A stretch of DNA of 64,000 bases from Sagittula salina. Its GTDB lineage: Bacteria; Pseudomonadota; Alphaproteobacteria; Rhodobacterales; Rhodobacteraceae. The DNA lies in assembly GCF_017813235.1 (NCBI RefSeq), contig NZ_JAGISH010000003.1:357571-421570 (forward strand). Reading direction: 5' to 3'. A model generated the notes under the pieces. It had not been told where the DNA came from, ran no database searches, and was given only the letters and a program-made list of their open reading frames with translations. Numbering within the stretch: the stretch's first letter is position 1; every line of letters begins with the position of its first letter. Shown here piece after piece: positions 54,678 to 64,000 of this stretch. The position numbers and the translations under genes were made by a program.

Positions 54678-56563
54678 CCGACACGCTGAAAAGGCTCGCA
54701 AGGGCGCATGGCATCCAGTCCGGATTTCACGATCTGTCCGGGGACTACAAGGAGGCCGGCCCGGAGACGTTGCGCGCGCTGCTCGCCGCCATGGAGGTGC
54801 CCGCCGCGACAGAAGCAGAGGCCGCCGAGGCGCTGGAGGCGCTGCTGGCCGAGGCCCGCACCCGCTGCCTGCCCTCCGAACAGGTGCTGACGGAGGGCGC
54901 GCCCGCGACACTCGCCGCGCCGCCCGCGCGCTGGACGGTCACGGACGAACAGGGCGAGATCGCCGCCGAAGGGGCGGGCGCCATCGCGCTGCCCGCCCTG
55001 CCCTTCGGCTACTTCACCCTGCACGCCACAGGCGAGGACTGGCAGGCGGAAAGCTTTCTCATCGTCCGCCCGGCACAGGGCGCCCCGGCGGTGGAGGACC
55101 TGCTGTGCGAACCAAAGGCCTGGGGCGTGGTCGGCGCGCTCTATGGCTTCCGGTCGGAGACCAACGGCGGCGTCGGCAGCTTTGCCGACCTGCACGATGC
55201 TGCCAGCACGCTCGCCCGTACCGGCGCGCGGTTCCTCGGAGTCAATCCGATCCACGCGATCGGCTGGACCGCCATCGACCAGCTGTCGCCCTATTCGCCG
55301 ACGCACCGCGGGTTTCTCAACACCGACCACATCGCGCTGCCCGGCATGGGGCCGACGCCGGCTGACGCGTTGATCGACTACCCCGCCTTTCGCCGCCGGC
55401 ACCACGCGGCGCTGGAGGCGGGTTTCGATGCGCAGGCGCCGGTGCCGCAGCGCCCCGGACTCGATGCCTTTGCCACCTTTGAGGCGCTGTCGGAACGCCA
55501 TGGCGAGGACTGCCGCAACTGGCCCGCAGACCTGCGCACGCCGGGGCCAAAGGCGACCCACGCCGCCGGCCCCCGCGCGCGCTTTCACGCATGGGCGCAG
55601 GCACAGGCCGAAGCGCAGCTGGACGAGGCCGCCCGCACCGCGCGCGACGCGATGGGCCTCGGGCTGTACCTCGACCTCGCGGTGGGCGCGCGGCCCGGCG
55701 GCGCGGAGGCCTGGATGAACCCCGACACCCTCGCGCGGGGCGTGTCCATCGGGGCGCCGCCCGATCACCTCAACCCCGAAGGCCAGAGCTGGAACCTGGC
55801 CGCGCATGCGCCCAGCCGTCTGGCCGCCGCGCGGTACCGCCCGCTGCGGCAGATGCTGTCCCACCTGATGGCGCGCGCGGGCATCATCCGCATTGACCAC
55901 GCGCTTGGCCTGACGCGGACCTTCTGGCAGCCCGACGACGGCAGCCCCGGCGGCTACGTGACCCAACCCTTCGACTCGCTGCTGGCCGTCATCGCCATCG
56001 AAGCCCGCCGCGCCAAATGTGTGGTGATCGGCGAGGACCTCGGCCTTGTCCCGCCCGGCTTCCGCGAGACGATGAACGCCGCCGGGCTGCTGTCCTACGC
56101 CGTCTGGCAGTACGAGACCCGCGACGACGGTACGCTTCTGCCGCCAGAAGACCTGCGCCCCTTCGCGCTGTCGTGCTTTGCCACGCATGACACGCCGACC
56201 ATCGCGGGGTTCTGGCACGGCACGGACATCGCGTGGTGGCAGGCGATGGGCTGGCAGTCGGGCGCGGAGGCCCGCAGCCGCCACGACCAGCGCGCGCACC
56301 AGCGCCACGGGCTGCGCAGGCTCTGCCACCTCGCCCCCGATGCCCGCCAGCCGCAAATCACCAACGCCATCCACGCCAGCCTGATGATGGCCCCCTCGCG
56401 CCTGACCGCCCTGCAGCTCGATGATCTCGCCGGGCAGGTGGAGGCGCAGAACCTGCCCGGCACCACCCACGAGCACCCCAACTGGCAGCGGCGCCTGCCG
56501 ATGACGATCGAGGCGCTGGTGGACGAAACGGGCCTGCGCGATACACTTCCCTCAAAGGCCTGA
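54674..56563 (+). CDS. malQ: 4-alpha-glucanotransferase (amylomaltase)
   Basis: MalQ moves maltosyl or longer chains between glucans. The 629-residue GH77 enzyme has an N-terminal domain of about 130 residues, then WGVVGALYGFRSETNGGVGSFADL, GVNPIHAIGWTAIDQLSPYSPTHRGFLN, YLDLAVGARPGGAEAW, the nucleophile Asp in GIIRIDHALGL, the acid Glu in VVIGEDLGLVP and ATHDTPTIAGFW. It starts in the glgX stop (ATGA). It ends 18 bases before pgm. Confidence 0.95.
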   Translation: MTDTLKRLARAHGIQSGFHDLSGDYKEAGPETLRALLAAMEVPAATEAEAAEALEALLAEARTRCLPSEQVLTEGAPATLAAPPARWTVTDEQGEIAAEGAGAIALPALPFGYFTLHATGEDWQAESFLIVRPAQGAPAVEDLLCEPKAWGVVGALYGFRSETNGGVGSFADLHDAASTLARTGARFLGVNPIHAIGWTAIDQLSPYSPTHRGFLNTDHIALPGMGPTPADALIDYPAFRRRHHAALEAGFDAQAPVPQRPGLDAFATFEALSERHGEDCRNWPADLRTPGPKATHAAGPRARFHAWAQAQAEAQLDEAARTARDAMGLGLYLDLAVGARPGGAEAWMNPDTLARGVSIGAPPDHLNPEGQSWNLAAHAPSRLAAARYRPLRQMLSHLMARAGIIRIDHALGLTRTFWQPDDGSPGGYVTQPFDSLLAVIAIEARRAKCVVIGEDLGLVPPGFRETMNAAGLLSYAVWQYETRDDGTLLPPEDLRPFALSCFATHDTPTIAGFWHGTDIAWWQAMGWQSGAEARSRHDQRAHQRHGLRRLCHLAPDARQPQITNAIHASLMMAPSRLTALQLDDLAGQVEAQNLPGTTHEHPNWQRRLPMTIEALVDETGLRDTLPSKA

Positions 56564-58204
<1,641 letters not shown>

Positions 58205-58273
58205 GCCGCAGGGGCCAGCCCCCTCACCCCCGGCAGTCTTGGCCCAGGGAAGAGACAGACGCACGGCACAGCC

Positions 58274-58336
58274 GCTTCTTTGGTTTCCAAATACCGCGGG
58301 GGAGTCCGCCGCAGGCGGGCGGGGGCAGCGCCCCCC
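58274..58336 (+). repeat. Dispersed intergenic repeat, copy 3
   Basis: GCTTCTTTGG, then CCAAATACCGCGGGGG, a CCGCCGCAGGCGG inverted repeat, then GGGGGCAGCGCCCCC. It lies 70 bases past the pgm stop on the same strand, as with copies 1 and 2. Confidence 0.5.
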
Positions 58337-58503
58337 TGCTCCCTGGTCTGTTCCGGAAAGGCCAGCGGTTATCCCGCGAACGGCCTCCGTCTCGCCAGGG
58401 GCGCCGAAATTTCCGGCGGGTCGGCCCCCCGGCCTGCTGTGCTCAGGGCAGACGGCTCCGGCGGGAGGCGACACCGGCTCCCCCTCCCCTCCCGCGAATC
58501 CGC

Positions 58504-58532
58504 TTGCGTTTGGCGCGGCCCTGCCCTATATC
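58504..58532 (+). promoter_or_regulatory. Promoter of the rimP-nusA-infB operon
   Basis: TTGCGT (58504-58509), 17 bases, then TATATC (58527-58532). A transcript would begin near 58539, about 50 bases before an intrinsic terminator and about 100 bases before rimP. Confidence 0.55.
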
Positions 58533-58588
58533 GCCCTCAACAGCGAGGCGCTGGGGCCGCGAGGCCGCAGCGTCCACCGATAAGATGA

Positions 58589-58611
58589 GCGGGCCGCTGG
58601 CCCGCTTTTTT
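58589..58611 (+). terminator. Early intrinsic terminator in the rimP leader (possible attenuator)
   Basis: GCGGGCC and GGCCCGC form a 7-bp stem with a GCT loop, followed by six T. It lies between the promoter and the rimP start, 26 bases before the ATG. Transcription must pass it to express the operon. Confidence 0.8.
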
Positions 58612-58636
58612 GTTTCTGCCCCTGAAAGGCACCCGA

Positions 58637-59224
58637 ATGAACCAGATGATCGCCAAGACCGGCATGGACAAGCGCATCGCGGAAACCATTGCCCCCGTCA
58701 TCGAGGACATGGGGTTCGAGCTCGTCCGCATCCGTGTTCAGAGCGGCGAGACGCCGCTTGTCCAGATCATGGCTGAACGCCCCGAAGGCGGGATCGAGGT
58801 CGACCAGTGCGCCGAGATTTCCACCGCCGTTTCCGCCGTGCTCGATGTCGAAGACCCGATTTCCGAAGCCTACACGCTGGAAGTGTCCTCACCCGGAATC
58901 GACCGCCCGCTCACCCGTCTGAAGGATTTCGACACCTACGAGGGATATGAAGCGAAGCTGGAGACTGCCGACCTGATCGACGGGCGCAAGCGCTGGCGCG
59001 GAATCCTCGCGGGGACGGAGGGCAACGAGGTTCTTATCAACATCGAGGACCACACCGCCGAGGGCGGCGAGGTGACCATCGGGCTGAACTTCGACTGGCT
59101 GGCCGATGCCAAGCTGGTCATGACCGACGAGCTGATCCGCGAGGCGCTGAAAGCACGCAAGACCGCCGCGGTCGACGAATCCAAGTTTGACGACATCGAG
59201 GCCGAAGGGCCCGAAGAGGAGTAA
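58637..59224 (+). CDS. rimP: Ribosome maturation factor RimP
   Basis: RimP helps assemble the 30S ribosomal subunit. The 195-residue product has the two RimP domains: N-terminal [22 protein letters not shown] with [19 protein letters not shown], the signature [20 protein letters not shown], and a C-terminal SH3-like part followed by an acidic tail ([12 protein letters not shown]) longer than in E. coli. The ATG at 58637 follows AAAGG; the codon at 58610 lies in the terminator. It starts the operon with nusA. Confidence 0.95.
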   Translation: MNQMIAKTGMDKRIAETIAPVIEDMGFELVRIRVQSGETPLVQIMAERPEGGIEVDQCAEISTAVSAVLDVEDPISEAYTLEVSSPGIDRPLTRLKDFDTYEGYEAKLETADLIDGRKRWRGILAGTEGNEVLINIEDHTAEGGEVTIGLNFDWLADAKLVMTDELIREALKARKTAAVDESKFDDIEAEGPEEE

Positions 59225-59227
59225 GAG

Positions 59228-60850
59228 ATGGCAATCACCTCAGCCAACCAGCTGGAACTCCTGCAGACCGCCGAAGCGGTTGCGCGCGAGAAGATGATCG
59301 ACCCCGGTCTGGTCGTCGAAGCGATGGAAGAATCCCTCGCCCGCGCGGCGAAGTCCCGTTACGGCGCGGAAATGGACATCCGCGTGAAGATCGACCGCCG
59401 CACCGGCCGCGCGACCTTTACCCGGGTGCGCACCGTGGTGGAGGACGAGGATCTGGAGAACTACCAGGCCGAGCTGACCGTCCAGCAGGCCAAGCAGTAC
59501 ATGGCCGAACCCAAGGTCGGCGACACCTTCGTTGAGGAAGTCCCCCCCGTCGAGCTGGGCCGCATCGCCGCCCAGTCCGCCAAGCAGGTCATCCTGCAAA
59601 AGGTCCGCGAAGCGGAGCGTGACCGCCAGTTCGAGGAATTCAAGGACCGCGCCGGCACCATCATCAACGGCCAGGTCAAGCGCGAGGAATACGGCAACGT
59701 CATCGTCGACGTCGGTCGTGGCGAGGCGATCCTGCGCCGCAACGAGAAGATCGGCCGCGAAAGCTATCGCCCCGGCGACCGCATCCGCTGCTACGTCAAG
59801 GATGTGCGCCGCGAGACGCGCGGTCCGCAGATCTTCCTGTCGCGCACCGCGCCGGAATTCATGGCCGAACTGTTCAAGATGGAAGTGCCGGAGATCTACG
59901 ATGGCGTCATCGAGATCAAGGCCGTGGCCCGTGACCCCGGTTCGCGCGCCAAGATCGCCGTGATTTCCTACGACAACGGCATCGACCCGGTCGGCGCCTG
60001 CGTCGGTATGCGCGGCTCCCGCGTGCAGGCCGTGGTCAACGAACTGCAGGGCGAGAAGATCGACATCATCCCGTGGAACGAGGACGTGCCGACATTCCTC
60101 GTGAACGCGCTGCAGCCGGCCGAAGTGTCGAAGGTGGTTCTGGACGAGGAAGCCGAGCGGATCGAGGTCGTGGTGCCGGATGAGCAGCTCTCGCTCGCCA
60201 TCGGTCGCCGCGGTCAGAACGTGCGTCTGGCGTCCCAGCTGACCGGTCTCGATATCGACATCATGACCGAGGAAGAAGAATCGAAGCGCCGCCAGAAGGA
60301 ATTCGAAGAGCGCACGAAGCTCTTCATGGACACGCTGGACCTGGATGAATTCTTTGCCCAGCTGCTGGTTTCCGAAGGCTTCACCAACCTCGAGGAAGTT
60401 GCCTATGTCGACCTCGATGAACTGCTGGTGATCGACGGTGTCGACGAAGGCACCGCCGAGGAACTCCAGACCCGCGCCCGCGAGCATCTCGAAGAGCAGG
60501 CCCGCCAGGCGGAGGCCCGCGCCCGCGAACTGGGTGCGGACGACAGCCTGCTGGGCTTTGAAGGGCTGACACCGCAGATGGTGGTGGCTCTGGCCGAGGA
60601 CGGCGTGAAGACCCTGGAGGACTTTGCCACCTGCGCCGACTGGGAACTGGCTGGCGGCTGGACCACCGAAGGCGGCCAGCGCAAGAAGGACGACGGCCTG
60701 CTGGAGAAGTACGGCGTCGACCTCGAAGAAGCGCAGAACATGGTCATGACCGCCCGTGTACTGCTGGGTTGGGTCGACCCGGAGGAGCTGATCGGCACCA
60801 CCGAGGAAGACGTCGATACCGACGAGGAAACCGAAGAGGCCGAGGAGTAA
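59228..60850 (+). CDS. nusA: Transcription termination/antitermination factor NusA
   Basis: NusA binds RNA polymerase and nascent RNA, influencing pausing, termination and antitermination. The 540-residue product has the N-terminal RNAP-binding domain, an S1 domain ([29 protein letters not shown]), two KH domains ([46 protein letters not shown]) and C-terminal helix-hairpin-helix repeats ([28 protein letters not shown]). It ends in a very acidic tail. It starts three bases after rimP and ends just before the YlxR gene. Confidence 0.97.
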   Translation: MAITSANQLELLQTAEAVAREKMIDPGLVVEAMEESLARAAKSRYGAEMDIRVKIDRRTGRATFTRVRTVVEDEDLENYQAELTVQQAKQYMAEPKVGDTFVEEVPPVELGRIAAQSAKQVILQKVREAERDRQFEEFKDRAGTIINGQVKREEYGNVIVDVGRGEAILRRNEKIGRESYRPGDRIRCYVKDVRRETRGPQIFLSRTAPEFMAELFKMEVPEIYDGVIEIKAVARDPGSRAKIAVISYDNGIDPVGACVGMRGSRVQAVVNELQGEKIDIIPWNEDVPTFLVNALQPAEVSKVVLDEEAERIEVVVPDEQLSLAIGRRGQNVRLASQLTGLDIDIMTEEEESKRRQKEFEERTKLFMDTLDLDEFFAQLLVSEGFTNLEEVAYVDLDELLVIDGVDEGTAEELQTRAREHLEEQARQAEARARELGADDSLLGFEGLTPQMVVALAEDGVKTLEDFATCADWELAGGWTTEGGQRKKDDGLLEKYGVDLEEAQNMVMTARVLLGWVDPEELIGTTEEDVDTDEETEEAEE

Positions 60851-60854
60851 GCGA

Positions 60855-61502
60855 TTGACCCGAGGCGGCCGCGACATATCCGACGAGGCGGGACCGGAGC
60901 GAAAGTGCATCGCCACAGGCGAAGTGCAGCCGAAACAGGGTCTGATCCGCTTCGTCGCGGGTCCGGATGGACGTATCGTGCCTGATCTGGCTGGAAAACT
61001 GCCAGGTCGTGGCCTATATGTCTCTGCTGACCGGGCCGCGATCGACAAGGCGGCGAAGAAGAATCTCTTCGCCCGTGCCGCGAAACAGCCCGTACAGGTC
61101 CCGGAGGGGCTCTCCGATCTCCTGGAACAGATGCTGGCGAAACGGGTGATCGATCTGATTTCGCTGGCGCGCAGGTCCGGCGAGGCGATCGCCGGCTACG
61201 AGAAAGTGAAGGCCAAGCTCCAGATGGAGGAGGCCACCGTGCTGATCCAGGCCGAAGACGGCTCGGGTCGCGGGAAGACGAAGCTGAGTACCCCGCACAA
61301 CGGGCGCTACATCGGCTGGCTCTCCGCGGACGAGCTGGGCGCGGCCTTCGGTCGACAAACTGTTATACACGCCGCGCTTGGCTCTGGTGGACTCGTTCCG
61401 CGTATTGTAGAGGAAGCCATGCGCTTGAAGGGACTCCGGGTACCGCCCACGGCGGCGACCGGTTCTGAGGATCGCGGCGGGGCAGCCCGCCGGAAAGGAT
61501 GA
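60855..61502 (+). CDS. YlxR (DUF448) / L7Ae-like RNA-binding fusion protein
   Basis: The 215-residue product starts at TTG 60855, with GAGGAG seven bases upstream (in the nusA stop region). Residues about 15-80 are a YlxR/DUF448 domain (RKCIATGEVQPKQGLIRFV, LPGRGLYVSADRAAIDKAAKKNLFARAAK). Residues about 90-180 resemble an L7Ae-type RNA-binding fold (LISLARRSGEAIAGYEKVK). This arrangement between nusA and infB is common in Alphaproteobacteria. It probably binds RNA, but its target is not established. Confidence 0.9.
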   Translation: MTRGGRDISDEAGPERKCIATGEVQPKQGLIRFVAGPDGRIVPDLAGKLPGRGLYVSADRAAIDKAAKKNLFARAAKQPVQVPEGLSDLLEQMLAKRVIDLISLARRSGEAIAGYEKVKAKLQMEEATVLIQAEDGSGRGKTKLSTPHNGRYIGWLSADELGAAFGRQTVIHAALGSGGLVPRIVEEAMRLKGLRVPPTAATGSEDRGGAARRKG

Positions 61503-61511
61503 AGACGTTTT

Positions 61512-64000
61512 ATGAGCGATAACGACGGCAAGAAGACCCTGGGTGTTCGTGGTGGCGGCAGCGGCCGGTCCGGCAGCGTGAAGCAAAGCTTCTCCCACGG
61601 ACGCACCAAGAACGTCGTGGTGGAAACCAAGCGCAAGCGCGTCGTGGTGCCGAAGCCCGGCGCCTCGAACACCGCTTCTGGCGGCAAGGGCCCGATTGGT
61701 GGCTCCGGCAAGCGTCCTGCGGGCATCACCGATGCCGAGATGGAGCGCCGCCTGAAGGCGCTGCAGGCCGCAAAGGCCCGCGAGGTCGAGGAAACCGCCC
61801 AACGTGCGGCCGAAGAGAAGGCGCGCACCGAAGAGCGCGAACGTCTTCGCGCCGAGAAGGAACAGAAAGAGCGCGAGCAGCGCGAAGCCGAGGAGCGCCT
61901 CAAGGCCAAGGCCGAAGAGGAAGAGCGCAAGGTTCGCGAAGCCCGTGACGCCGAGGAAAAGAAGGCGAAGGCGGCAGCCGCAGCGGCGGCCCAGCCCGCT
62001 CCCGAGGACGCCGCACGCAAGGCGCGCGACGCCGGCAAGCCCGCGCCTGCTCCGCGCCGCGAAAACGAGAACGACGACCGTGGCCGTGGCCGCGGTGCGA
62101 AGGACGGCGGTCGCCGCTCCGGGAAGCTGACCCTGAACCAGGCGCTTTCGGGCGGCGAAGGCGGTCGGCAGAAGTCCATGGCCGCGATGAAGCGCAAGCA
62201 GGAGCGTGCGCGTCAGAAGGCGATGGGCGGCCAGCAGCAGCGCGAAAAGGTCATCCGTGACGTCAAGCTGCCGGAGGCGATCACCGTCGCCGAACTGGCG
62301 AACCGCATGGCGGAACGCGTGGCCGACGTGGTGAAATCGCTGATGCAAAGCGGCATCATGGCGACCCAGAACCAGACGATCGACGCCGACACCGCCGAGC
62401 TGATCATCGAGGAATTCGGCCACAAGGTCGTCCGCGTCTCCGACTCGGACGTGGAGGACGTCATCGCTTCGGTGGAGGACAAGGACGAGGATCTTCAGCC
62501 GCGTCCCCCGGTCATCACGATCATGGGCCACGTCGACCACGGCAAGACCTCGCTGCTCGACGCGATTCGCCAGACCAGCGTGACTTCCGGCGAAGCCGGC
62601 GGCATCACCCAGCACATCGGCGCCTATCAGGTGACGACGAAGGACGGGCAGGTGCTGTCCTTCCTCGACACACCCGGCCACGCGGCCTTTACCTCCATGC
62701 GTTCGCGCGGGGCCCAGGTAACGGACATCGTGGTTCTGGTGGTCGCGGCGGACGATGCCGTGATGCCTCAGACAGTCGAGGCGATTTCCCACGCGAAGGC
62801 GGCGGGCGTCCCGATGATCGTGGCGATCAACAAGGTCGACAAGCCGTCCGCCAACCCGACCAAGGTGCGGACCGACCTTCTCCAGCACGAGGTCATCGTC
62901 GAGGAGATGTCGGGCGAAGTGCAGGACGTCGAGGTTTCCGCCCATACCGGCCAGGGTCTCGACCAACTGCTCGAAGCGATCGCACTGCAGGCCGAGATTC
63001 TCGAACTGAAGGCGAACCCGAACCGCGCCGCCGAAGGCGCCGTGATCGAGGCGCAACTCGACGTGGGCCGCGGCCCCGTCGCGACCGTCCTGGTGCAGAA
63101 GGGCACGCTGAAGCAGGGCGACATCTTTGTCGTGGGTGAACAGTACGGCAAGGTCCGGGCGCTCATCAACGACAAGGGCGAGCGCGTGTCGGAGGCCGGT
63201 CCCTCGGTCCCCGTCGAAGTGCTGGGTCTCAATGGCACGCCCGAGGCCGGTGACGTTCTCAACGTGACCGCGACCGAAGCGCAGGCCCGCGAGATTGCGG
63301 AATACCGCGCCCACGCCGCCAAGGAAAAGCGCGCAGCCGCCGGTGCGGCCACCACGCTGGACCAGCTGCTGCAGAAGGCCAAGGACGATCAGAACGTCTC
63401 CGAACTTCCCATCCTCGTCAAAGCGGACGTGCAGGGCTCGGCCGAGGCGATCGTGCAGGCGATGGAAAAGATCGGCAACGACGAGGTGCGCGTGCGCGTG
63501 CTGCACTCGGGTGTCGGTGCCATCACCGAAACCGACGTGGGCCTCGCAGAGGCTTCGGGCTGCCCGGTCATCGGCTTCAACGTGCGGGCCAATGCACCGG
63601 CCCGCAACGCGGCCAACCAGAAGGGCGTGGAAATCCGCTACTATTCGGTGATCTACGACCTCGTGGACGACGTGAAGAAGGCGGCCTCCGGCCTGCTGTC
63701 GAACGAGATCCGCGAGAACTTCATCGGCTACGCCAGCATCAAGGAGGTCTTCAAGGTCTCCAACGTGGGCAAGGTCGCGGGCTGTCTGGTGACCGAAGGC
63801 GTCGCGCGCCGCTCCGCCGGTGTCCGCCTGCTGCGCGACAACGTTGTGATCCACGAGGGCACGCTGAAGACCCTGAAGCGCTTCAAGGACGAGGTGTCGG
63901 AAGTCATCTCTGGTCAGGAATGCGGCATGGCCTTCGAGAACTACGACGACATCCGTCCCGGCGACGTGATCGAGATCTTCGAGCGCGAAGAGATCGTTCG
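61512..64000 (+). CDS. infB: Translation initiation factor IF-2 (3' end outside window)
   Basis: IF-2 is the GTPase that places fMet-tRNA on the ribosome. The visible 829 codons start at ATG 61512. An N-terminal low-complexity stretch (Lys, Arg, Glu, Ala) covers about 1-240. The IF2_N segment precedes the G domain: G1 [10 protein letters not shown]3 DTPGHAAF, G4 NKVD. The beta-barrel and fMet-tRNA-binding domains follow ([23 protein letters not shown] near the edge). From the usual C-terminus, only a few codons should be missing. Confidence 0.97.
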   Translation, partial: MSDNDGKKTLGVRGGGSGRSGSVKQSFSHGRTKNVVVETKRKRVVVPKPGASNTASGGKGPIGGSGKRPAGITDAEMERRLKALQAAKAREVEETAQRAAEEKARTEERERLRAEKEQKEREQREAEERLKAKAEEEERKVREARDAEEKKAKAAAAAAAQPAPEDAARKARDAGKPAPAPRRENENDDRGRGRGAKDGGRRSGKLTLNQALSGGEGGRQKSMAAMKRKQERARQKAMGGQQQREKVIRDVKLPEAITVAELANRMAERVADVVKSLMQSGIMATQNQTIDADTAELIIEEFGHKVVRVSDSDVEDVIASVEDKDEDLQPRPPVITIMGHVDHGKTSLLDAIRQTSVTSGEAGGITQHIGAYQVTTKDGQVLSFLDTPGHAAFTSMRSRGAQVTDIVVLVVAADDAVMPQTVEAISHAKAAGVPMIVAINKVDKPSANPTKVRTDLLQHEVIVEEMSGEVQDVEVSAHTGQGLDQLLEAIALQAEILELKANPNRAAEGAVIEAQLDVGRGPVATVLVQKGTLKQGDIFVVGEQYGKVRALINDKGERVSEAGPSVPVEVLGLNGTPEAGDVLNVTATEAQAREIAEYRAHAAKEKRAAAGAATTLDQLLQKAKDDQNVSELPILVKADVQGSAEAIVQAMEKIGNDEVRVRVLHSGVGAITETDVGLAEASGCPVIGFNVRANAPARNAANQKGVEIRYYSVIYDLVDDVKKAASGLLSNEIRENFIGYASIKEVFKVSNVGKVAGCLVTEGVARRSAGVRLLRDNVVIHEGTLKTLKRFKDEVSEVISGQECGMAFENYDDIRPGDVIEIFEREEIV

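Larger units (their letters stand above)
58205..58636. other. Intergenic region between pgm and rimP
   Basis: These 432 bases hold a dispersed repeat (58274-58336), a promoter (58504-58532) and an intrinsic terminator (58589-58611). The part from 58340 to 58500 is GC-rich; its frames have no ribosome site or protein-like composition, and I see no gene there. Confidence 0.55.

Overview
This window is a GC-rich chromosomal segment from an alphaproteobacterium, most likely a member of the Rhodobacteraceae/Roseobacter group. That assignment is an inference from gene content and order. The supporting features are rppH-ctpA-envC-gpmI, mce followed by a DUF1467 gene, rimP-nusA-ylxR-infB, tripartite tricarboxylate (Tct) and FrcBCA transporters, a complete glycogen operon, three DUF6455-type genes, and a GGAAC-N16-CGTT (EcfG-type) promoter. 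No rRNA, CRISPR array, intact mobile element or phage was seen.

Left third (1-22 kb), mostly housekeeping. A minus-strand run holds gpmI, a degenerate EnvC-like gene, the protease ctpA, rppH and the start of a secreted protein. mipA diverges from it. Between mipA and carB lies a clearly AT-rich insert (about 5.8-7.1 kb) that carries one long reading frame broken by a single TAG. carB, aspS and small genes follow: a periplasmic thioredoxin, a hemerythrin with an EcfG-type promoter, and an orphan response regulator. Next come mce, DUF1467, a CysZ-like protein, a nitroreductase, a DUF167 protein, an M48 lipoprotein protease, three tandem DUF6455 paralogues and an NDUFA9-like reductase.

Scar (22.3-23.9 kb). 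A tRNA-Leu(CAG) is followed by an intrinsic terminator, a decayed IS3-type transposase and a decayed P4-type integrase. This looks like the remains of an element that integrated at the tRNA.

Middle (23.9-41.2 kb), transport and signalling. A QseBC/PmrAB-like two-component pair has a three-part CTTAAG box between it and two L,D-transpeptidase genes. After that come a polyamine-type ABC transporter operon, a TctCBA transporter with its divergent TctD/TctE regulators plus an extra periplasmic binding protein, and an mntH/mntR manganese pair with a palindromic operator.

Right third (39.9-64 kb). A ROK regulator diverges from the sugar transporter frcBCA, with an inverted-repeat operator between them. 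The eight-gene run glgP-glgB-glgC-orf-glgA-glgX-malQ-pgm is largely translationally coupled and covers glycogen synthesis, branching, debranching, phosphorolysis and glucose-1-phosphate conversion. Last is the rimP-nusA-ylxR-infB transcription/translation operon, preceded by a promoter and an early intrinsic terminator that look like an attenuating leader. infB runs off the right end.

The points most worth a second look are the amber-split membrane/coiled-coil gene, the EcfG promoter of the hemerythrin gene, the histidine kinase that appears to start at ATC, the CTTAAG triple box, the frcC/frcA junction duplication, the rimP leader and the unknown gene inside the glycogen operon.
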